Assembly: GCA_947184155.2 (NCBI GenBank)
Contig: CAMXCT020002657.1
Span: 445,001 to 509,000, forward strand
Reading direction: 5' to 3'
DNA length: 64,000 nt
Source: Cladocopium goreaui
Taxonomy: Eukaryota > Sar > Dinophyceae > Suessiales > Symbiodiniaceae
In this document: positions 46,301 to 57,700 of the stretch, one piece after another
Numbering within the stretch: position 1 is the first letter of the stretch
How the letters are laid out: each line of letters begins with the position of its first letter
Made by a program: the position numbers and the translations under genes
Notes under the pieces: model-generated
What the model saw: the letters and a program-made list of their open reading frames with translations, nothing else
Databases searched by the model: none
Told to the model about the DNA's origin: nothing

Positions 46301-47880
46301 TTGGTCCCAATGTGCATCTTTCCCAGGAAGCAGAAATTAGGAGATAGGTTCTAATGTAGATGCAAAGCTCGCTTCCAGGATTGGCCTCAATTAGCTTGAG
46401 TGGATATCAGATACATAGGCGCGAAATGGGCTAGAACCACAAAAAGTGCTCATATCCATTGACACCACCAAAAAGTGCGCAAACTCTCAAAAAAACGCTC
46501 AGCAGTGGCAGAAAGGGTTTGCCAGAAAAAAGGTGCCACAATGGAATCTACAGGTGCATTTACTGAACTATCATTTCTTTGGTGGATTGGTGGTTGTGGG
46601 CCAATGTGAGTCCATGAATATTCCATGAAAGTGCCGATAGATAACAAACATTTGCGCTTTGACGATCCTAATCATGTTGCAGCGCCGTAAGAATTCCATG
46701 ACAGATATGGCAGATTTCAGATGCCTTGTCCGTTGAATGCTGCTACCCGATGCTGGCTTGTTTTTCTTTTTTGTATTATCAGGGTTGCGAGTGTCTAGAT
46801 GCCAAGTTTCAAAAAACCACATATAAGCATGTACAGTGCCATGGGCATCCTCTTGTTTTTCTTGAATTTCCAACTCGGGGTGTGGCATCCCCATATATGT
46901 CACCCTGGACAAGTGGTGGTTCTACAAAGGACTTGTAAGCCCAGAATTGAAAGCAGCCAGGAAAGGAGCCTCGCAGAAGGCTGTCAGGGAGTTTCAAGAT
47001 TGCGGATTGTTATTGTTGGTTTGCCAATACGACGAGGGATGAATCCAACAATTGGATTGATATCTCTAAACTGTAACAAGAAAATCTCGGAGTCAACATC
47101 GTGAACGGGGTTGGCAAGGATAGTGGCAATGAGGGATCCCACCGAGCAAGAATGGCGATAGATGTTCACATTTATTTATATCATATATATATATAATATC
47201 AATGACAGACAAGTTGGTGGTTTTATGTTTCGACTGTGAAGCCTTGTTTGAAAGATAGTCCCGACTGAGGAAACAATATGAGCCCATCCGGGGACCTTGG
47301 GATATTTGCCATATGTCATGGTGTACCAGCCGAACGAAAAATGATCAGGAACTCGTGGGTTTGTATTGCCTTGGGTGTTCAGTGAACAAGATGATGCTGG
47401 AGTTTCTTTGAGTCAGGATAGGTTCAGCACCATTCGGTAGAGTTCAAGCATCATCAAAAACTGACATTTGGCCCCATGCGGCGTCATGCAAGGATGAGCT
47501 GCTTGCTTTGTCCGCATGCTTCGTCCTGTGAATGGTGGATTGAGAAGCCCTTCCGCGGGCCAAGTTCATTGCGCCTATGGCCGAGGAGGCCCCGGTTTGG
47601 GGCCGGCAAATTAAATGCAGCATGCAGGGGCCAGGGGCCTTGAAAGCATGAAGGAGCAGACATGATTCCCAACTCCTTGGCCCTACAAATCAATTCTGCG
47701 ACATTATGGGACTATCTGATTATTATAAAGGTCTGAAATACCAATGTTGATCAGAGTTCATCAGTTCTTTGAGGGTCTCAGCAATCAGAATCTGAAAGGT
47801 TTGTTGGATGGTCTGTTGGGCCTTCCCTCTTGGCCCGCACAAGATGCAGACGAACCACTGCTTTCACCAAGTGTTTGACG
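46301..47880. other. Stretch without a supported gene
   Basis: A few short open frames on both strands (for example minus 46,984-47,169 and a GC-rich patch at 47,560-47,650) lack convincing splice sites or codon bias. One (AT)n run is near 47,180-47,200. Confidence 0.35.
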
Positions 47881-47881
47881 G

Positions 47882-48120
47882 GAGAGGGATCAAAAAAAAC
47901 AAATAAGGATCAAACAAAATAAATAAGGATCAAAAAAAACACATAGGGATCAAAAACAAAATCCAGAAAACATGAGAAAACACAAGGAAACTATCACAAA
48001 ATAAAGGCAAAACCCATGGATCAAAAAAACAAAATCAGGAAAGGAAAGAAAGAAAGAAACAGGGGAAGAAAGAAAGAAAGAAAGAAAGGAAGGAAGGAAG
48101 GAAGGAAGAAAGAAAGAAAT
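47882..48120. repeat. GGATCAAAA-type and (GAAA/GGAA)n low-complexity repeats
   Basis: Several copies of a ~24-bp unit containing GGATCAAAAAAAAC are followed by GAAA and GGAA microsatellite runs at 48,035-48,118. Confidence 0.85.
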
Positions 48121-48166
48121 AAGTAACCTTCTCTTGAAAAATGAAAGGAAAGCTTCCTTCTCTTGA

Positions 48167-48521
48167 CCCCCCACCCGCTTTTATTTTTTAGCCGGCTCCC
48201 CTTGCTACCTACTGTTTTTTTAATCACAAGCATCATCGTTGTTTATTTGGGTTCATTCAATCTTGATTGATATCCATCGCGACTTGTGCCTATGTACTTC
48301 TTTCTTGGTACGCATTGCGTGGGGAGGCGCTGCGCCCTCCCCCCTGCACCCCCCCACCCGCTTTTATTTTTTAATCGGTTTCCCTTGCTACCTACTATTC
48401 TTTTTGTTTTTCATAAGCATCATCGGTTATTTGGGTTCAGATCAACTTTATTGATATCCATCGAGATTTGTGCCTATGTGCTTCTTTCTTGGTACGCATT
48501 GCGGGGGGAGGCACTGCGCCC
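48167..48521. repeat. ~185-bp direct repeat, two copies
   Basis: Copies begin at ~48,167 and ~48,351 with CCCCCACCCGCTTTTATTTT. They share the blocks AAGCATCATCG, TTGATATCCATCG and TTCTTTCTTGGTACGCATTG. This lies just upstream of the retroelement leader and could be part of its 5' LTR or an older repeat. Confidence 0.8.
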
Positions 48522-48724
48522 TTGTTTTTGTTTCGACCTAATACCTACATAGGTACATGCATGAGTATTGAGCACATTTATATGCGCCCTTCAAGGCTCA
48601 AGAGGTATATAGAGTAACCCTGTAGACAAGCACTGACCGGCAACAGGCTGAGAGTAAAAGAGTGCTGTCATTGGGGAAGACGCCTTAGCTGATCTTGAAG
48701 TAGACGCTAGGGCCCCTCTTCAAG

Positions 48725-48736
48725 TGGTAGCGGAGC
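48725..48736 (+). promoter_or_regulatory. Possible tRNA primer-binding site
   Basis: TGGTAGCGGAGC begins with TGG and resembles the methionine-tRNA-type primer site of many copia elements (TGGTATCAGAGC, 10 of 12 positions). It follows TTCA, which could end a 5' LTR, and lies 44 bp before the ORF1 start codon. Assigned by position and resemblance only. Confidence 0.45.
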
Positions 48737-48779
48737 AGTGATCCCTCATTGAGGGTGAGCTCCAGGAAGAGCCCAAGCA

Positions 48780-51700
48780 ATGGCAAGCCATGGCTATGAT
48801 GATGATGACTTCGACATTGTCGATGCAAATGAATGGAACCAATATGACTCTTATGCAATGAGAAGAGCACCCCAGCATACACAGATTCATATGACGCAAC
48901 AGATGACCACAAAGGTTGCTCCAGCCTATGATGGGCGAACCAGCTTCTTTGCTTTTGAGGATGCAATTGATGACTGGTGTGACATTACGGAGTTAGAACC
49001 AGAGAAACGTGGTCCAGCATTGCGCAACAGACTGGAAGGAGATGCTCAACAATACAAGAGGCTATTGGATAGAGAATTACTCAGGGATCCCTATGAAGGA
49101 GTGGCTTATTTCAAAAGATTTCTACGACCTCATTTCATCAAAGGTGCCCAGAACGTGTTCTTATACCGTTTCATGCAGTTCATGAAGTTCAACAGAGGAA
49201 CCATGGATCTTCAGAAGTGGATGACTAGATTTCAACTCACTGGCAATAGACTTATTGAGTCTTGGATGGATTTACTTCCAGAAGTAACAGTGACTAGTCC
49301 TGAAGCAATTCTGTTTGTTCAACAACGACGTCAAGAACATGAACGAGATCAACAAGAGAGAGCTGAAGTAGCAGCAGCCTCAGGAACACCCCATGTAGCT
49401 GTTCCTTGGACAGATGAACTGGCACTAGCGGCATTCAGACAATTTCAGGAAAATCGTAGAGAAGCACAGCGACAAGCATTCCCACTGGGTGAAAATTTGC
49501 TAGCATTGATTTTTGTAAGTCTAGCTGACCTGAGTCAAGATCAGAGAAACACACTCACAAGTATCATGACACATCGTGGACGAACCCTCGATCGATACAG
49601 TATTCAAGAACTACGTGACCTGTTTTTGGAAATGTTTTGCACTACCAAAACAGCAGTTGACAATCCATTGATGCAACCCTCTGGCATGGCACAGAGAAGA
49701 TCTTTCCTCGTACTGGATGAAGGTGAATTAGAAGGAACCGACGGCTATTGGGCCGAAGATGAAGAAGACGGCGCAGAAGGATTCCTGGATGCCTTAGAAG
49801 ATGTTTTCTGGGTTTATGATGACGCCAACTTCACATGGTATCAGAGAAGGTTCCAAGGCAAATACATCAGACGAGGCAAAGGTAAAGGAAAGAGAAAAGG
49901 AAAAGGAAAAGGCAGAGGAGGACGAAGGTTCTTCAAATCAAGAAAAGGAAAAGGCCGAGGAAAAGGAAGAAGAAAAGGCCGTGCTCACATGGTGAGTGAA
50001 GAAGGTTATGAAGATGAATGGCAAGAAGATGAATGGAATGAAAACTATGACGGCTATTGGGCCGATGATCAAACCTGGAATGAAGGCTATTGGGCCTATG
50101 ATGATCTGTACTACATGGATGAGTATGGATACTTCCAGAAGAAAGGAAAAGGAAAAGGAAAAGGAAAGAAAGGCAAGAAAGGCAAGGATGATGATGGAAA
50201 AGGAGGAAAGCCAGGAGATGGAAAAGGCAAGTCGAACTATGTTCAACCTCAGACCACATCAGCTCCTGCCATACAGAATCAACCAACTCAACAAGCTCAT
50301 TATTCTTCTGCAGCTTCAAGTTCTGGTCATGGTTTCTTTTCATTTGGAACAACTGAACCAGCACGTGTTGATGTTGCAGAGACAGAGCCAGCACGTGTTG
50401 ATGTTTTGACATCCACGTATGCAGCACAAGATGAACAACGACGTACTCGTCGTGGAGGACAGAACCAACGTGATGCAAGAGCACATCAAAACAGGAGAGA
50501 AATGAAGAGATTCCCTGTTCTGGTTGGAGAAGTTGGTGCACTACGACAAGGTGTACAACAACGTCCAGCTGTAGTGCCCAGGCAAGTTGGTCTTCAAGAA
50601 GGTGAGGCTTCATGGAAGCCATTGGCAGAAGGCACATCATTGTTTTCACATGGATGCTCTACAGAGATAGAGGAACCATCACAGCAGAGTGCTTTTTCAT
50701 TTCATACTGTACAAACTGATCTGGCATGTGAGAATGGACTAGCTTTTCACACAGAGAATTCTGCACCACCAACTGTGTGTATTCTGGATCTTGGATGCAC
50801 AAGAGCTATGGGCTCTCGACGAGCAGTTGAAGCATTTTGCAGATATGTTGACTCACATCCCAACAGTGGACTCTGGTATGAAATTCAGCCAACAAGTTCA
50901 AGATTCTTCTTTGCAAACTCACAACAATCAAAATGTACTGAGAAGCTCGTGATATTCATGTATGATCATGGATGGAACACTCAGTTTACAGAATTCGACA
51001 TTGTCGAAGAAGGTGATGTCCCATTGTTGATGTCACTTCCACAGATGAGAAACCTTGGATTTCAATTTGAACTTACTCCAGAGAAGGCTTATTTGTCCTG
51101 TGCACGTATTGGCATGAGAAAAATGGTTTTGAGGACAGCCATTAGTACTCATCTCATTCTCGACCTACAAGATGTAGCATGGTACATGAGCCAAGTTCAT
51201 TTCAAGACTCCACAAGTCAAAAGTTTCTATTCACAACACGATCACTTTGAGTACAGCCAGATTGCTGTCAAACAAGATGATCATGAAGGAGAAGCTTTGG
51301 TGACTGGTGACTACTGGCAGGTTGATCCACTACGTCGTGAACTCATCAGGCACCACAAGGACAAGAGAATGAACTTACATGAGATGACTCGATCAGAGAA
51401 AACTCCAATTCCAAAAGATCAACTTCTTGATGAGAGAGAAACCCACATGGAATTCCAGAAGAGCAAGAAGAAGGTTCTTCACAAGGACAACTGGCGCACT
51501 GAGAAGAAGAGGTTTTCTGAACAGAGTGAAGAGTTCTGGAAGGGCAAGACCATCTACAAGATCAAGGAGGACTACGTGATCCCAGATGACATTGTCAGAA
51601 GTGACATTGATCGTGCAAGGCCCTTTCGTGGAAACATTGATGATCTTTTTCACCCTGAGTCAGCCTCTTCAGTGCCATCAGGTGTACAGAAGAAGAAGCC

Positions 51701-54700
51701 AAGCTCCTTAAAGAAGGAGGAAGGCAAACCGATTTCAAATGGACCAGGCTCGAAAAAGATTGAGGTAGGTCCACCTGCAGCCAAAAGACACGTAGGTAAG
51801 CAGAAACCTCAGGTTGTCGATGACTCTCAATCAGGTTCATCAAGAAAGAAGGTTGTTGTCTCCTATCCCAAGCTTGATGAAGAAGATGAGCTTGACAAGG
51901 TAGCTAGGGAATTAGGTTTGGACAAAATTGATTCAGATGAACCTCAAGTCATTGAACCAAAACATTCTGCACCTGCGCGCAACCGTGGTAAGCAAGATTC
52001 AGAAAGTCAAGTTGAGAAACTAGGTAGTGATGCTCTTGAGCCTAGGCGAGTTTCGATTCCACTGCCTGGTAGTGAAGTGCAAGCCATGACACCAGCATAC
52101 AGAAAGATGCTCAGGAAACTGGAGGATAGTGTGGAACTTTACAAGCTTCATATCAAACACTATCACATGTCTCCTACTCAATTCAGACGAAGGACTTCCA
52201 TGTTAGGACTTCCTGACTCTGTCTATCAGAAGTATGAGGAGATGTACAACAAGTGTCGTGTGTGTAGTACTTCCATTGCACCACCGCCGCGAGCCAGAAT
52301 TTCAGGCATACGATCCACCAACTTTGGAGATGTTATCTTTGTTGATCATGCTGAAATTCAGTTGAGGAAGAACAAGTACATGGTGTTGCTTGTTCTTGAT
52401 GGTGCAACCAACTTACTTTGGGCTACGGCACAAAACTCACTGAACAACAAGGAGACCATTCAGGCTCTAAGGTTGTGGAGTGATGAACACAATTGTATGC
52501 CTAAAGCCATTGTAGGTGATGAAGCTTTCTTTCAAGAAGACTTTCTGACTTATTACCGAACTCATGGTATCAAGGAATGTCCCTGTGGTTCAAGAACCCC
52601 ATGGCCTAACAGAGCTGAATCAGCTGTCAGACTTTTCAAACGACAATGGCAAATCATGTCCAAGAACCTTGAAGATGATAGGTTCAAAGGAATCACCATC
52701 AGAGAAGCTGTGAAGCGTACTGTTTGGGCCAGAAACACTCAACTCACTGTTAGTGGTTATTCTCCTTTGGAAATTGCCACTGGTAGAAGACCACCAGATC
52801 TTCTGGATATTGAGACTTCTGATCCTGCTCAACTTAGTGTTGATCCTTTACCTGAAGACAAAACACAACTCGAGTTGCAAAGGTTAGCACTGAGGGCACA
52901 TCAGGAAGCCAGACAAGCTGCTGACCTCAGACATGACATGGCCAAACGAACAATGCCATCAGATGGACCTTACAAACCAGGTGACAAGGTTTTCGTTTGG
53001 AGTTCCCCTGTCAATGCTAATGCTATTGCTTCAAAGGCATGGAAGAAGGAAAGATGGATCAGAGGTACTGTTATCTCTCAAGAAGGTGCTATGGTCAATG
53101 TTCATGTTGACAACGCAGTCATGCGTGTTAATCAATCGAAGGTGAGACGTGACCATGATGAATGGCATGATGTTGCTGTTCCTGGACTTGACACATCGGA
53201 ACCTGTTCCACTTGCAGTTGAAGATGAAGATGACTATGAACCAGACATCGCTGAATATGCTGAAGCCTACTTAGGTGAACAAGCTCACTGGTTTTGTCAA
53301 ACTGGCAAATGTGATGTTGTGGAACTCTTCAGTAGCAACACTGGTCTTAGTTGGCACATGGCACGATTGAACATGAAGGTTGGTGAACCCATTGACCACA
53401 AGCATGGTTGGAGTTTCAACAGCAAAAAGAAACAAAACCAAGTTTGGAAACAACTTGAGAAGCTTGATCCTGAATACGTGTTGATCACAAATCCTTCACC
53501 AAATTCCTGGAAATACTCGGTATTCAAGTTTTGCCTTGATGTGATGAAATGGCAAGCTGACCGAGGAAAAGGTTTCTTGGTGATTGCACCACCTGATTCA
53601 GGATTTGCTCAGTTTTTGGCTTGGAAGAAATTTCAGAAGGACAGAATCAAGTATCACATTGGTTGTTTCAACCTTGACATGACAAATTACTGTCGTTGTG
53701 ATCCTTCAATCAAGAACTTGCGTGTGTATTACAATCATGATGAAGACTTTGACATGTTGGAACCACAGCATGCCTTCAATAGAGAAGGGAAGCTTTGGAA
53801 TGATCCACAATGGAAGGTCTTACCATCTCACTTGTGTTCATTCATTGCGCAGTTCACACAACTTGTACCTTTGCAGAACATGAGACAATGTTTCTTGTTT
53901 GAAGATCTGTTGGAACATTTTGATGATGGAGCATTGTGTGGCACGTCAATGTTTTTGGACCGTGAACCTGAGTGCTCGTGTTTGTTGCAAGATTTGCATC
54001 ATGTTGAGACCTCGATTCCAGTGCCGTTGAAGCACATTCTTCCACAGAGATTTACCACTCAGTTACTTGTTCAAACATTGAGGAAGATTGATCAGTTGCC
54101 AAGGAGTACAGAGGCTAGTGTCAGAGAATCAACTGACCCCAGAATCATTGAACTGATTCCTGGACTTCAAGATGTCAGAAAGAAGACATTGCCTCAAATG
54201 TACTTTGAAGATTGCAGTGTGTTCAGAGGAACTTATGGAAGAGTGAATCCTTTGTTTCAACATCCTGAAGATGCTGTCCTACTTATTTGGAAACCTGGTG
54301 ACTATGATCATGTTTACTTCATGTTTGTGTCACAGTTGTATCCACATCATGAACAGTTCAAAATCCATGAATGGAGTATGATCGTCTTTTCACGAGAAAC
54401 GACTGGTGCTATCAAAAGGAGAGTTGAAGATCCTCCTAGTTCAAGTAGCACACCACCAAATGGTGACGATCCCATTCATCCAGATCAGCATGGTGATGTT
54501 CCACCAAATGATGATGAGATGTTGAGTGGTGATGAACCAGAAGATCCTCTGGATGATGATAATCAACCTGATTACAATACTGGACCCGATCCAGGTGATG
54601 ATGATGATCAAGAGTATATCATTCCAGATGATTATGGACCACCACCTGATGATGATTTGGATATGCCAGGAATACAGGACTCGGGGGAAACACATCAACC

Positions 54701-57700
54701 AAGTTCACCATCAACTCCGTTTTCCAATCCTGACATTCCAATCGAAGAGATTGCTGATCCTGGACAAGATGACGATTCACCACCAGGACCTGATCCGACG
54801 TCAGAGCCTATCAGAGTTCAAAGGAAACAGAGACAGATCTCAACTGATTCTACTGATGCTTTACCAAAGGCAAAGGCAAAGGTGATTATCAAGAGGCCAA
54901 AGGTTCAATTACCAGGTCATGTTCAGCCAATTTCAGTTCCTACTCAGAAACCTCATGAAGATGAAGATGAAGGACCTTCACATGATCCTACTGCCTCAAG
55001 TTCACATGATAATACAATTCCATTGCCTACTACTACACCAACATCGTTTACGCCAGGTGACTTTGCGCAGCCAGCGCAACAGCAGTCTTCACAAGGAACA
55101 CCAGAATTGGTATCATCACAACATGATGATGATGAAACAGAACCATATGAAACAGACGACACTCCTGTTTTGACTGAGGATGACATTGCTCAGCTTCAGG
55201 AAGAAGATGTGGACACTGAACCTTACACATCAGACCACTCTCATTTTGTCGATGTTGATGGTACTGTTTTCGTTCCTTTAGGACCAAAGGTCCAAGCTGC
55301 ACCTGAGTTTGGTTCATACGATGTTACTGGATTCAAACAGTTTGAACAGTATCTTGCCAAGAATGGAAAGAAGCAGCCAAAGGCAGAATCAGTTATCACT
55401 CAAGAAGTCTTGAGAAAGTATGCTAAGGAGATCAAACAAGCCAAGCTTGAAGAATTCAGAAGTTTTCTGGATTTCACTGCCATGACTTTCAGAGACAAGA
55501 GACGTCATAAGATTGATAACTATGTCACTGGCAGATGGGTGCTTACCATCAAGGTTGATAAGGATGGACAGTTCAAGAAGTTCAAGGCTAGATGGGTATG
55601 TAGAGGCTTTCAAGATGCTCAAAAGTATGACTTACAGACTGACAGTCCTACTGCTACCAGGTATGGTTTTCGTGTGGCATCTCAGCATGCAGCCTCGATG
55701 TACTGGGATTTACTCCATTTAGACTTGAAAACTGCCTTCCTTCAGGGGGAAACATACGACTTAGACCGCCGCGTTATCCATGTTCAGTTGCCTACTGACA
55801 TTGGTTTGCCTCCTTACTTGGTTGGTTTGTGCACTCGTTCCGTCTATGGACTTGCGGACGCACCACGTAGATGGTGGAACCGCCTTGACAAATTTCTGAT
55901 TTCGCTTGGTATTCAACCTACAAGAGCTGACAGGTGTACATATGTATGCTATGATGGTGCTTTCAAGGAGCCAAAACAGGTTAGCTTTGCTGACTCTGAG
56001 GCAACAGAACCAGCACCTGTGACATACTACGTAAGCTCACAAGACAGTGAGGAAACGCGTGATGAATCCTCCGACATTGCTGAGGAAGTTCATAAGTCTC
56101 TTTTGGTTGAAGAAAGATTGTTTTCAGCTTGCTATCAACAAACCCAAACATGGAAACAGAGGAAAGAGTTCAAGGAGAAGAAGGTTGAAGATTGTGCTTG
56201 GACTCCTGTTGTTGATGAAACTTTGTTGAAGTTTTTGGAATCTGTTGAACACAAGTCTGGTTGGTATCCTTTTGAAAATGGTCATGCTCAAGTTGCTTAT
56301 CGTGCAAAAGCTTTGAGAACTCCTGATTCACATTATGATCGAAAGAAGTTTCACTTGAGAACTTCTATTGTGAAGAGGAAAGGAGTTTGGTGGTTGCTTG
56401 AGATGAATCATGACATGAACAAGGACAATGTTTCCACAAGTTTGGAAGAAGAAGCTGAAGTACTTGTTTCAGTCTTCTTACCTTCAGAGCGTACTTATCT
56501 TGCCACGACACCACAGTTGACACCAGAGATTGTTGAACAACTCTTGGAACACTTCATGGACCCTGTGAATGGCAGTAATGCCAAGGGAAGAAAACCTATT
56601 GGCATGTGTTGTTTGCATGTTGACGACTTGTTCATTACAGGAACTCCAGAGTTTCTGGAGAAGTTCAAGAAAGTTGTCAAGTCACAATTCAAGATTGGTC
56701 ATGAAGATGTGAATGATTTGATGTTCACTGGTCAACGTGTGAAATGGATCATTGATGAGAAGACCAAGAAGAAATCACATATCACTGTTGAACAATCACT
56801 TTGCGTCAGTGAACTTACTGAGGTTGTCATACCAAAAGGTTTGAAGGATGAAGACAAATGTGACAAAGATCTCCACACTGCCTACAGATCACTCTTAGGT
56901 AGTATCAATTGGTTACAATCAAGAACTCAATTTCAGTCATGTTATCAGTTTTCACGTTGTGCTTCTGCCGCTGCTTCCCCCACCATAGGTGATTGCAAAA
57001 CGCTGAACAAACTTTGCAGGCAAATTGTAGGTGACCCGATGGAACTTATGTTCTGGCCACTGCAAGGTGATCCTAGATTAGTTGCAATGCCAGATGCAGC
57101 GTTTAGGAACAACAGCGACAAATCCTCACAGCGCGCAATGGTTATTTTCATGGCTGAACCGAGAAAGGAAAAGAGCAAAAACACCAGAGGTTCTCTTATT
57201 TTCTTTGAATCAACCAAAATCAAACGTACCACGTTGAGCACAACTGTTGCAGAGTTGTATGCACTCATGAAGTGTTATGGTACATGTCAAATGTTGAGAG
57301 GACTGATCAAGGACATCACTGGACTTTCAAGTGAGATTCATATGAGGACTGATGCAAACAATCTTGTGACTACTGCCAGCACTACTCATGTTCCTGAACA
57401 ACAAGAGACCATTCATATGATTCAGATGCTTAGGAAAGAAGCATGTTCAGGTTCCATTGCTGACTTGTCACATATCAGAACTCAATGGTGTTTAGCCGAT
57501 TGTTTGACCAAGAAATCTGCCAATCCTCAGAATCTTATCGATGCTGTTCGACAAGGTGTTCTTAAAGAAGTTGATGCTCATCCACCATTCAGATCATTAC
57601 TGGAACACAAGGCTTACCTCAGGTCATGGTTGCCAACAGTTTGCAGTCATGTTGATTTCAGACATGATGTATTTCTGTTAGGTGACACCTTGAGGGATTC

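Noticed and set aside
49933-50649. 238-codon minus-strand frame
   Set aside because: Antisense shadow of the low-complexity Lys/Gly and acidic part of Gag.
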